Below, one piece after another: positions 52,219-60,363 of a stretch of DNA of 64,000 nucleotides (the stretch's first letter is position 1; each line of letters begins with the position of its first letter). The stretch comes from Pseudomonas sp. 5P_3.1_Bac2 (lineage in GTDB: Bacteria > Pseudomonadota > Gammaproteobacteria > Pseudomonadales > Pseudomonadaceae): contig NZ_JANLNY010000028.1 in NCBI RefSeq assembly GCF_025465995.1, positions 124,001-188,000 of the forward strand, read 5' to 3'. The notes below the pieces were generated by a model. That model saw only the letters and a list, made by a program, of their open reading frames with translations. It was not told the origin of the DNA and ran no database searches. The translations under genes were made by a program, and so were the position numbers.

Positions 52219-53469
52219 TTACCAGCAACTCTTTTCCCAACGACGCCAGGCCTGATAGTCGGCGTCAATGCGCTCTATCTGCCGATGCAACAGAAATACC
52301 GCTCCTGGCGAGCTATTAAGGTCGACTGTAGGACTAATCTTGGCTCCCTCCGCAAGACGGAATCTGGCGCTGTGGAAACTCCTCAAGCCTTGTAGACGCT
52401 GACGCGTTGCAGCCTGAGCGAAGACTCCAGATTGCCGGGCGATCAGGTTAAAGCCTCGGGCGTGCTGCAATAGCTGATAGCGTTTAGGCCAAAGCGCCAG
52501 CTGTCGCGGCTGCAAATAACTGAGACAAGTCAGCGCGACTTGATCGTTACCTGTGGCCGCTTGCAGTGCAGGCGGACAGGCTAAGCCGGAGAGACGTGCA
52601 CCGGTTTCCAACAGCCGCGGCCCCTTGGCTGTGATGATCAACTCAGTGTGCGCCGGCCCCTGGACAATCCCTAGGGCATCCAACACGCCTTCAACATAGG
52701 CGATAATCGTTTCCAGCTCTGCGGCGTCAGCCGGTAGCAAATCTTCCCGGTCGTAGATTTTCCGCCCGTCAGCAGCCAAGCTCTTCGTGCATTTCCAGAC
52801 ATCGCTAATCCAGTGCTCGGATTCATGACTGACGCTGTTGATCACATACTCCTCGCCCTCAAGATACTCCTGTAACAACACCGCTTGGTTGCGCCGCATC
52901 ATCAGATTGGTGGCGCCGATAATCGACTCGAAGGCCGCCTGTAACTGGCTTGTTTCATGGCAGATAAACACATTATCTGAGCCAGCACTGTCCAACGGTT
53001 TGGCCACAATCGCAGCGCCCTCCTGGGCCTGGAACCAGGCCAGCGCTTCAGCCATCGAGGTAGTGCAGAGCTGAGCCGCCACCGGTAGTCCAGCCTGGGC
53101 CACAAGCTCAGCCATCAGCGCTTTATCGCGCCGAGCCGCTGAGGTAGCTGGATCGTTGCCCGGCAAGCCCAAGCGCGCCGCCAATAGGTCTGCCAATTCC
53201 ACAGCAAACTCGCTACCAGCTATTACTGCGCTCGGCTGCCAGGCCGCGAGCTGCTGTAGCAAAGTTTCTAGACCTGCATCCGTCACGCGGTAATGCACGC
53301 AGAACAGTTCTTGTGGGCAACTGGTAGCAAACGCCGCCGGCATTTGCTCTCTCGAGCTGACGTGGATTAAGCACCGCTGCGGCGCCAGGGCATGAGCTAA
53401 CAACGCCCCAGTAGAATAGGCATCAACCAGAATTAAGGGCGCACAGCTATCAATGCAAGGGGCGGTCAT
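52219..53469 (-). CDS. ATP-grasp ligase A of the cluster
   Basis: A 416-residue ATP-grasp protein of the carboxylate-amine ligase group (LysX/BacD-like). Features: an N-terminal Rossmann-like domain, then GAAIVAKPLDSAGSDNVFIC (ATP-binding strands and loop), VLLQEYLEGEEYVINSVS, and LLETGARLSGLACPP with the metal-binding Glu and an N/R-type contact. Such enzymes form an acyl phosphate and join it to an amine, often making dipeptides. It overlaps the mutase gene by 20 bases. Substrates are not deducible. Confidence 0.88.
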   Translation of the reverse strand: MTAPCIDSCAPLILVDAYSTGALLAHALAPQRCLIHVSSREQMPAAFATSCPQELFCVHYRVTDAGLETLLQQLAAWQPSAVIAGSEFAVELADLLAARLGLPGNDPATSAARRDKALMAELVAQAGLPVAAQLCTTSMAEALAWFQAQEGAAIVAKPLDSAGSDNVFICHETSQLQAAFESIIGATNLMMRRNQAVLLQEYLEGEEYVINSVSHESEHWISDVWKCTKSLAADGRKIYDREDLLPADAAELETIIAYVEGVLDALGIVQGPAHTELIITAKGPRLLETGARLSGLACPPALQAATGNDQVALTCLSYLQPRQLALWPKRYQLLQHARGFNLIARQSGVFAQAATRQRLQGLRSFHSARFRLAEGAKISPTVDLNSSPGAVFLLHRQIERIDADYQAWRRWEKSCW

Positions 53470-54706
53470 AACGATTCACCGTGTAGTGCAACATCTGAAG
53501 CAACTCGGCTGAGCTGATACCTGGGTCATTCAGTGAGCCACTGCTGCTGCGCGGCAAAGGCAAGCGGCCGGTGTTAGCCCAGCGCAACGCCCCCTTTTGA
53601 TCAATACGGCAGGTCGTCTTAGCGGGGTTATCCGGATGCAGGCAATAGGGGATATCCAACCAGCCGCGGGCGAATGCCTGGATCAGTGCAGCACCGATAT
53701 CGGCGTGTAAGTTGAGAACTGTTTCAATCAAACGACGCGCTTCCAGCAGGACTTCCTGGTAGTAGCCTGTACTTTTGGCAGCAGCGATCAAGGTTTCGTC
53801 GGCTGCCGACTCGGCGGCCAGACGCAAAGCCTCGAGGTTGTCAGCTACAGATGGGATCTGCCGCGACTCGGCGCAGGTTTTCACGATCAGCCGCTCGCAT
53901 GCGGCTGATCGGGCCAAGCGGGCACTGTCAGCAATCAAACGCCGCGCGCCGTGATCCGTGCTAGGAAACACGCCCATGTAGCAATACACCACGACATGCC
54001 AATGGGCACCAGCTAGATACTCACTCGCTAGCTCACGCAACGCCTGCAAGGCACCGAGATCTTGAGCCAACGAAGTACCCTGGGCATAGCTGAGTGATAC
54101 ACTGAGCACCCCGTGCTGGCGAAAAAACAGGGCTTCGAGGAGCGTCATCGCAATCAGCAACGATGGCGGACAGAGTTGTCCTAACAAGCAGCCACCAAAG
54201 CTCTCAATATGCGCATGCTCAGTCAGCCCCGCCAGCAATTGGCAACTCTGCGCCCAAGCTGCCACAGCCCTGGCCAGAGGTAAGCGGCTGTAGGGCATGC
54301 AGTAAGACACCGGCCCCCCCTCTGTGGCATCTAAACCCAAAGCCGCTAGGCGCTGAAAAACCTGCTGCGGTTGCGCTGTACCGTGACGGATCTGGATCGG
54401 GAACTGTGCGCAATAAATCCCCTCAAGCATGTCCCTCACGGCCTCAAGCGGATGGCTAATGATGGGAAAGCCGTTCATTGGGCTAGCGCTATTGAGACAC
54501 TGTAAAGCACTCTGATAATCACCTACGCGCGTGTAGCTATCCAGGGTGATAGTGCCAATCGCAGTACAAGGCAGAGACGCCACGCTGGCCAGACCGGCGC
54601 GCATCTGACTAAGCGCACCAAATCCCATCCGTGGTTGAACGACCAACTCAGTCCGGTCGCGCGCATTCTCGATAAATTGCTGGAAATAACCGCCTGAGAC
54701 TGCCAT
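53450..54706 (-). CDS. glmE: Glutamate mutase catalytic (epsilon) subunit-like protein
   Basis: A 418-residue TIM-barrel protein matching methylaspartate mutase E, about 60 residues shorter than the clostridial enzyme. From memory of the Clostridium cochlearium structure, the glutamate-binding residues are R66, R100, R149, E171, Y177, Y181 and the cobalamin contacts K326 and E330. Here they correspond to R26, R60, R107, E129, Y135, Y139, K276 and E280, with near-identical spacing. Landmark segments are VVQPRMGF, LDSYTRV, MNGFPIISH, IRHGT, EGGPVSYCMPY and IVKTCAE. With the B12-binding subunit (57485-57940) it should interconvert L-glutamate and (2S,3S)-3-methylaspartate, or a close analogue. 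It was probably recruited to biosynthesis, because no methylaspartase or mesaconase genes are present. Confidence 0.88.
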   Translation of the reverse strand: MAVSGGYFQQFIENARDRTELVVQPRMGFGALSQMRAGLASVASLPCTAIGTITLDSYTRVGDYQSALQCLNSASPMNGFPIISHPLEAVRDMLEGIYCAQFPIQIRHGTAQPQQVFQRLAALGLDATEGGPVSYCMPYSRLPLARAVAAWAQSCQLLAGLTEHAHIESFGGCLLGQLCPPSLLIAMTLLEALFFRQHGVLSVSLSYAQGTSLAQDLGALQALRELASEYLAGAHWHVVVYCYMGVFPSTDHGARRLIADSARLARSAACERLIVKTCAESRQIPSVADNLEALRLAAESAADETLIAAAKSTGYYQEVLLEARRLIETVLNLHADIGAALIQAFARGWLDIPYCLHPDNPAKTTCRIDQKGALRWANTGRLPLPRSSSGSLNDPGISSAELLQMLHYTVNRYDRPLH

Positions 54707-54709
54707 GAC

Positions 54710-56206
54710 TTAGCGCCCCGAGACCACTTCGACAATGGTTCGACCCGTAGCCGGGTCGTAACGGCTGATACGGCCCTTGTGCGGATCGCCAGCACGAACC
54801 CGAGCAATCAACGTGGCCTCGCTGTCAAAATCAATCGCTTGGTGAAGATACAAGCTGCGTACCGCCGGCAATGGTAGACCACTGACGCGCTCCAACCATT
54901 GCACCAAATCCGGCTCCTCACTGCCGCCTGCGAGCACTTGCTGCAGCTCATCATGCACAGCTAGATAGTGCGGGTGGCAAAGACTGATAAAATTTGAGAG
55001 GCCGCGGCCATGATCGACAAACGGGGAAAACTGCATGCAGACTAACTGCACCTCGTCGAGACCGAAGGCTTGTTCCGCGAAGCCTGCGGCCAACTCCCGA
55101 CGCGCTTGCTTACCTTGATCGTCGGCATAGGCGGCTAGGGCCAGATCGATCAAGCGCGGCGGCATTTCTTTCTTGCGCATCAGGGCCTGGGCTAACTCCA
55201 AGTATTCAGCTAGCCCATGGTTATAGTCACGGCCTTGTACGTACTGGGCCTTCAGGCCGCGAAAATGCGCCATCAGCATTGGATTGGCGCAGTCCGACTC
55301 CGTGAAACTGAAGGCCAGCTCCTCGAAGCGAAAGCCAAGAAACTCAGTGATCAACGCCCAATGATCCTCAACCTTGTAACTCACCAGATCATAAATACTG
55401 ATAAAGGTCGGATCGGCGCTATCGTCACCGCTAGCCACTCGGCGCTCGTCAAGTTGCGCCGCAAAACCTGGGCCGAACAGCTCGACAAAGTAACGCTGAG
55501 CTACGCCATCTAACGCCTGTAACAAGCCGCGAAATCCCATGCGCCGGCACTCCTCCACATTCAGGCCCAAACGCTGCGCCAAACGCATGATCCAAGTGAA
55601 ATAGTGCTTTTGCTCTTTACGCGAATCCCCCGTCACCACCGCATCGACCCCGCCTTGCCACCACAAAGCCCGGCCATAAAAATCAGCCACTGCAAGGTTG
55701 CAACTATTGCAGAACGTCGGCCTACCATCTCCGGCAGTGCGATGGCCATTCATGAGCACATCAAAGCGGTTGATGGCCTGGACATCTTCAGGGAAAGGCA
55801 AATCGCGTGCGAATGGACGGATTTGCCGATGATCAACCACCCACATTTCGACCCGCTCATCTTCATACAAATGTAGAGCTCGATAGACCCGGTCAATGTT
55901 CGCCATCACCGCATCCGGCACACCGGCATGGCGCATGTTGGCAATGCGCAACTGGAAGCTGTGACCATGCTGAACGGCCAACTGCAACTGTGTGGCTCGC
56001 AGCATGGCCACGGTATAGGAACTATCCTTACCACCGCCGTAAGCCACCATCAGCTTGTAGTCACTCAAGGCCTCAACGCCGCCAGCCGCATCAACCAAGC
56101 GCTCAGCTAATGTGCTGACAGCACGACACTCATCCGCATGCAGATAATTCTTGAGTTCAGCCAAAAGTCGTTCATCGCTCAGATTACTGCGGGTACTTGC
56201 TGTCAT
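54710..56206 (-). CDS. PP-loop (N-type) ATP pyrophosphatase of unknown substrate
   Basis: A 498-residue member of the adenine nucleotide alpha-hydrolase-like superfamily. The PP-loop is GGGKDS at 57-62 (usually SGGKDS, so the first Ser is Gly). A CxxC pair lies at Cys166 and Cys169 (FCNSCN), then VTGDSRKEQKHYFTW. The C-terminal 250 residues are helical and unfamiliar. PP-loop enzymes adenylate a carbonyl oxygen and then introduce nitrogen or sulfur, as in asparagine synthase, argininosuccinate synthase or tRNA thiolation. The Cys pair suggests a metal or sulfur site. It overlaps the adjacent ATP-grasp gene by four bases. Confidence 0.75.
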   Translation of the reverse strand: MTASTRSNLSDERLLAELKNYLHADECRAVSTLAERLVDAAGGVEALSDYKLMVAYGGGKDSSYTVAMLRATQLQLAVQHGHSFQLRIANMRHAGVPDAVMANIDRVYRALHLYEDERVEMWVVDHRQIRPFARDLPFPEDVQAINRFDVLMNGHRTAGDGRPTFCNSCNLAVADFYGRALWWQGGVDAVVTGDSRKEQKHYFTWIMRLAQRLGLNVEECRRMGFRGLLQALDGVAQRYFVELFGPGFAAQLDERRVASGDDSADPTFISIYDLVSYKVEDHWALITEFLGFRFEELAFSFTESDCANPMLMAHFRGLKAQYVQGRDYNHGLAEYLELAQALMRKKEMPPRLIDLALAAYADDQGKQARRELAAGFAEQAFGLDEVQLVCMQFSPFVDHGRGLSNFISLCHPHYLAVHDELQQVLAGGSEEPDLVQWLERVSGLPLPAVRSLYLHQAIDFDSEATLIARVRAGDPHKGRISRYDPATGRTIVEVVSGR

Positions 56207-57441
56207 AACGGTTCAGCCTGGAATTGATAGGTTTGGGTGGTGTACTGAATCGCCTCTTCGATGGTCGCTTCGCTGCCTCCGATAAAAATAAAGCGCCCAC
56301 TGTGCAGCGCGTCATAACCGCCACCGGCATCTAGAATCTGCCCGGGTTCAGGCAGCAGCTCGCGCCACAACATAGGCACGCTGTCTCGCAGGGAATGGGC
56401 TTGGACGACGCGGCAAGGTAATTGGACCGGCTTGGGAATAATCAACCACCCCCCGCTGGGGTCCTGATCAATAATTGGCAATTGCAACTGATCGCCCGCC
56501 AAGCGACGTAACCAATGTTCGTAAAGATTGATGCCAAAGACCTTGTTAATCAGGTGCGGAACTTCACTACCACCGACCCGTGCACCGATTTCCAGAAATA
56601 CTAAGGAGCCGTCTGGCTGAACAAAAATTTCTAGATGAAACGCCGTACAACGCAGCTGCAGGGCGCTAACCACCTGCTTGCTGAAGGCTTCAATCTGGCT
56701 ACGCAGTGGTGATTCCTGAATAATCACGGAACCCAGCGGCTGGGCCTGGGCGAAATCCAAGCAACTGTTGATATAGCGTGAGACCACCTGAAACGGCACA
56801 CTGCCATCCACCTCGACTAAGCCATCAATGTGGTAGGTCTGCCCCTCGATGAAGGCCTCGATCTCGTAGCGGGCGAGGTCGATGTGCTGCAGCAGGTTGT
56901 GGAGGGCATGCTCGTCTAGCGCCTTTTCCACGCCAATGCTCGCGGCTCCATCTACAGGTTTGACGATAACGGGGTAACCAATCGTTCTGGCAAAACTAAG
57001 TACTTGCACCACTGACTCACAGCGCGCAAACGCTGGCACACAAAGCCCTTGAGCCTTGAGTATTTCTTTCATCCGCGCTTTGTCGCGATACACCGCCACC
57101 TGTTGTGGACCGTCCCCCGCAATATTCAGTGCTTCACGCACTTGGGCGGCGATTTCCAAGGTGAACTCCGACAACGCAATCAGTTGGTCTACAGGACCTA
57201 CCTGCTCAATAATTTCCTGCACGGCACCGAGCAGTTGCGGGTATTGGTTAACGTCATCTATCTGAACCAAATGAGCAATTTGCTGCGGGTCTACCAGAAC
57301 CCCTTCGGCGCCAAGGCGATCGACCACGTAGCTGATACGGTGCTGTTGATGATTAAAGAATTCTTCGTAACGCGTGAGCTCATTGTCCCAGCGGCATCCA
57401 TCATGGAAACGCGGCCAGCGATTGACGATAACGATATGCAT
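56203..57441 (-). CDS. ATP-grasp ligase B of the cluster
   Basis: A 412-residue ATP-grasp protein, distantly related to ligase A. I choose the ATG at 57441 (MHIVIVNRWPRF), with AGGGA about eight bases upstream, over an in-frame TTG eight codons earlier. Motifs: GYPVIVKPVDGAASIGVEKA, EAFIEGQTYHIDGLVE and FLEIGARVGGSEVPHLI. It is also expected to ligate a carboxylate to an amine through an acyl phosphate. Two separate ligases in one operon suggest two amide bonds or a tripeptide-like product. Confidence 0.88.
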   Translation of the reverse strand: MHIVIVNRWPRFHDGCRWDNELTRYEEFFNHQQHRISYVVDRLGAEGVLVDPQQIAHLVQIDDVNQYPQLLGAVQEIIEQVGPVDQLIALSEFTLEIAAQVREALNIAGDGPQQVAVYRDKARMKEILKAQGLCVPAFARCESVVQVLSFARTIGYPVIVKPVDGAASIGVEKALDEHALHNLLQHIDLARYEIEAFIEGQTYHIDGLVEVDGSVPFQVVSRYINSCLDFAQAQPLGSVIIQESPLRSQIEAFSKQVVSALQLRCTAFHLEIFVQPDGSLVFLEIGARVGGSEVPHLINKVFGINLYEHWLRRLAGDQLQLPIIDQDPSGGWLIIPKPVQLPCRVVQAHSLRDSVPMLWRELLPEPGQILDAGGGYDALHSGRFIFIGGSEATIEEAIQYTTQTYQFQAEPL

Positions 57442-57484
57442 CGAGGCTATCCCTTGCTTAGACAAAGTTCATTAGGTGTTCACC

Positions 57485-57940
57485 TCAGCCCCAAGAAACC
57501 TGGCTATCAGCCGGCGTTATTGCATACTCTGCCTGCGGCTGCAGCGTAGCTAGGTAGTGTCTAAAAGCATTGAGGGCATGCGCATCTACAAACACTTGGT
57601 TGTAACCGGCATCCAGCAGGTCCTGCTGTGCAGCCAAGGTTTGCGCTTCACATGTGGTCAATTTGCCGCCAATCACACAATGTAAGTGCGGGTGGCGCTT
57701 CCGAACCTGGCGAATAAGTTGTAAGCCCTGAGAGTAGCCATGACCATTGACGCTGCTGACCACCAACAGTTGGCTACGCTGTTGTTCAAGGGCTGTGAGT
57801 ACCGCCTCCACTGGCGTGCAACTGCCGAGATTAGTCACGCTCATTCCCTGTTCAGCCAACCATAGCTGCAGGTAAACCAAGTTCCACATGTGCGAGTCAG
57901 ACTCAACGGTGACTAAGAGGCAGTGCGCTAAGGGTTTCAT
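57485..57940 (-). CDS. glmS: B12-binding subunit of a glutamate-mutase-like enzyme
   Basis: A 151-residue cobalamin-binding protein with the flavodoxin-like fold of GlmS/MutS. The lower axial ligand motif reads DSHMWN: Asp15 and His17 are present but the usual final Gly of DxHxxG is Asn20. LLVVSSVNGHGYSQG and VIGGKLTT correspond to the conserved S-x-G and GG segments that line the nucleotide tail. It is split from the catalytic subunit gene by two ligase genes, unlike the mutS-mutL-mutE order of catabolic loci, and no MutL-type partner is present. Confidence 0.87.
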   Translation of the reverse strand: MKPLAHCLLVTVESDSHMWNLVYLQLWLAEQGMSVTNLGSCTPVEAVLTALEQQRSQLLVVSSVNGHGYSQGLQLIRQVRKRHPHLHCVIGGKLTTCEAQTLAAQQDLLDAGYNQVFVDAHALNAFRHYLATLQPQAEYAITPADSQVSWG

Positions 57941-58061
57941 CGAGATGTCTCCATGACGGACGATGGACCTTCCAAGGCAAATGCATAACCCCAGTGGTCA
58001 GTAAACAGCGGGCTCGGCCCGGCAACTATCCAGCGTATTTCAATGCATCTTGCTCCTACGC

Positions 58062-59132
58062 TTAGGCAGGCTCTGTTGCACTTTCCAACTCCAACTCGCG
58101 CAGATAAGGCAACACATAGCGGCAGAAACCACGCATTTCATCGCGGGTTGGCCAGCCAGAAAAAATAAACTCGCTAACACCAACTTTTTTGTATTCGAAT
58201 AGGTATTCAGCTACTTCTTGATAGCTACCCACTACGCACAAAGCAGGCCCCCCGCGATAAGCCACCGCACCCGACCAAAGCATGGGAGATAACCAATCGT
58301 GCTCGGCTTTCTCCGCTAGCTGAAAGGAGGTTTTAACCGCTTGCGAATCACAACGACCAACAAATTGGCTTACCCATTCACGGTGCTGCTCGTCAGGGTT
58401 CTGCATCATGCTTTCCACAGCAGCCAGCGCCTCTGCGCGGGTATTGCGAGCTAGCACATGCATACGGATGCCTACCGCACAGCCCGACTCCAGCACCACA
58501 CGACTGGCGGCGGCGATGCCTTCTGGGGTATCGCCGTAACGCAGCCAACAATCACTGTGCTGGATGGCAATCTGCTGAGCGATATCGGAAGCACCGCTTA
58601 GGTATATACGTGGTCGTTCAGCATCTTTAAATGGCAAACCCAGCTGCGCTTGTTCGATCTGATAGTGCTGCCCGTGATAGGTCAAAGGGGCTTCCCCACT
58701 CCAGAAACGTCGCAGGATGTCGAGGAACTCACCTGTGCGCTGATAGCGGCCATCGTGAGCCAAAAAGTCGCCGTAATAGGCTTGCTCATCAGGAGATATC
58801 CCGGCCACTAGGTTCAGCGCAATACGCTTATCCGACATCCACGAAACGGTGTTAACGATTTGTGTGAACAAGGTCGGCGGCAATAGGCCAGGGCGATAGG
58901 CAAGAATAAATTTAACTCGCTTGGTCTCTCGCACCAGCGCGCCAATCATCGGCAACGGATCAGGCATGTGGTAGCTGATGCCCATCAACAGGGACTCGAT
59001 GCCTAGCTCATCCGCTTCTTGGGCGAATTCAACGATACCGGGGAAATCCAAGGTACCGGTATCGTATTTTTCTGAAGCCTTTTGCTGACCACTATCTAGC
59101 GGTGAGCACCAGTGAATACGCAATGCAGGCAT
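58062..59132 (-). CDS. LLM-class flavin-dependent monooxygenase (SsuD-like)
   Basis: A 356-residue luciferase-like TIM-barrel protein resembling alkanesulfonate monooxygenases: RIHWCSPLDSGQ, FAQEADELGIESLLMGISYH, VNTVSWMSDKRIALNLVAG, HDGRYQRTGEFLDILRRFW and PRIYLSGASDIAQQIA. It uses reduced FMN supplied by an unlinked reductase (none is adjacent). In biosynthetic loci such enzymes carry out N-hydroxylation, C-S or C-N cleavage or oxidative decarboxylation. It is not near ssu genes, so it probably oxidises a cluster intermediate. A 121-base gap separates it from the B12-subunit gene. Confidence 0.88.
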   Translation of the reverse strand: MPALRIHWCSPLDSGQQKASEKYDTGTLDFPGIVEFAQEADELGIESLLMGISYHMPDPLPMIGALVRETKRVKFILAYRPGLLPPTLFTQIVNTVSWMSDKRIALNLVAGISPDEQAYYGDFLAHDGRYQRTGEFLDILRRFWSGEAPLTYHGQHYQIEQAQLGLPFKDAERPRIYLSGASDIAQQIAIQHSDCWLRYGDTPEGIAAASRVVLESGCAVGIRMHVLARNTRAEALAAVESMMQNPDEQHREWVSQFVGRCDSQAVKTSFQLAEKAEHDWLSPMLWSGAVAYRGGPALCVVGSYQEVAEYLFEYKKVGVSEFIFSGWPTRDEMRGFCRYVLPYLRELELESATEPA

Positions 59133-59197
59133 AGAGTGACTCCGGGGTAAGGGCAGCCAAGGTTCTCAGCAGTTCGCGATGGCAAACAGCTCCTTGC

Positions 59198-60127
59198 TTA
59201 AAAAAGAAAGCGTGTGCCAACGGTGCGATCGAACAGGGCCACATCACGGATGTGGCGTTTACCGCAAATAAATTTGAGCAACCGCTCGATTCCCAGACCA
59301 CCACCGGCACTCGGCTGGAGCAGGCCGCGGCGGGCGGCCTCGAGATAATTGCCAAAGGGCTGCAAGTCCATGGCTAGCTCTTTCATACGGTAGAGCAACT
59401 GCTCGTATTCAAACTCGCGCTCCGCTCCCGAAAGAGCCTCGCCATAGCCATATGGATAAATCAGGTCGTAGTTGTTGTAGGTCCCACGCTGGCCTGGTGT
59501 TTCCCGGTCGTAAAACTCACGTCGGTAATTGGTCACGAAGAAGGGTGTCTGTGCTTCAGCCGACATAATCTGTTCAAAGTCATCGCCATACTCGGCGTGC
59601 AACTCATCCGAGCTATAAACCGCAAAGTTGTCTTCGAAGTGCGGCAGTTGCCGATTGAGTTGCGCCAGCTCAGCGCTGCAGTGCTGGTTAACCTCACTCA
59701 ACACATGCTTAACCAAGCCCTCAATCAGAGCCATGACCTGGTGCATGTCGGCATCCCGGATCTCGAAATCAAATTGCGAGAACTCCAGCAAGTGATTCTC
59801 AGAATCTTTGATTTCAGGTTTTTCTAAACGGATGTTCGGTGCCACGATGAAGATTTTGTCGTGCCCATGGGCGGTCAACGCTAACTGCTTGTGGAAAATC
59901 ATGCTGGCGGTCAATTTCAGGCGGCGCTTTTCATACTCGATCTCAGCCGGATACACCGCATGGTTCAGAGGGTCGGTGATCGGCGACATGAGAATTGGCA
60001 ATAGCTGTTTAAAGCCACGATCCAGTAAATAGCCCTGTAAAGAGCGCAAAACACGCCCCCTAATGATGGCAATTGACTCAATGTCTTTATTCGCAAAATT
60101 GGCGAAGTTAAGCGCAATTTCTTCCAT
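59198..60127 (-). CDS. Asparagine-synthetase-A-like enzyme (class II synthetase core)
   Basis: A 309-residue protein with the catalytic core of class II Asp/Asn-tRNA synthetases but no anticodon-binding domain. Motif 2 is NIRLEKPE with the loop HLLEFSQFDFEIRDAD, and motif 3 is GGGLGIERLLKFICG. This architecture resembles the archaeal asparagine synthetase related to AsnRS (AS-AR), which amidates aspartate with ammonia and ATP. In this operon aspartate or 3-methylaspartate is a natural candidate. It is the first gene of the minus-strand operon. An amide ligation role is also possible. Confidence 0.8.
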   Translation of the reverse strand: MEEIALNFANFANKDIESIAIIRGRVLRSLQGYLLDRGFKQLLPILMSPITDPLNHAVYPAEIEYEKRRLKLTASMIFHKQLALTAHGHDKIFIVAPNIRLEKPEIKDSENHLLEFSQFDFEIRDADMHQVMALIEGLVKHVLSEVNQHCSAELAQLNRQLPHFEDNFAVYSSDELHAEYGDDFEQIMSAEAQTPFFVTNYRREFYDRETPGQRGTYNNYDLIYPYGYGEALSGAEREFEYEQLLYRMKELAMDLQPFGNYLEAARRGLLQPSAGGGLGIERLLKFICGKRHIRDVALFDRTVGTRFLF

Positions 60128-60363
60128 GATTAGCCAAATATCCAGGGAGTTGAGGAAGCCCTGATTATTGGTGAATCAACTCAAAACTCAATGCACAGAT
60201 TTCAGCTAAAAAGCAGCACAGAGCCCAGGTTTGGTTGTTCAACAGTGATTTTGCATAGACGATGTTGGCGGCTGAAATGAATCAGCTGGCAAGCCTATTT
60301 GCGAGGTATTTGGGAGCTGTTAGCCAGCCGTCATTCTCTAAATCGTCTATTCAGAGTTCACCC
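60128..60363. other. Divergent control region of the cluster
   Basis: About 236 bases between the minus-strand operon and the MFS gene. It should hold both promoters. TTGTTC at about 60236-60241 may be a -35 for the plus strand but the -10 is poor. No clear operator repeats are seen. Confidence 0.45.

Noticed and set aside
57941..58061. Possible short peptide gene between the LLM and B12-subunit genes
   Set aside because: Short minus-strand frames exist but begin with poor start signals or run into the B12 gene; no RiPP-like leader and no maturation enzymes in the cluster.
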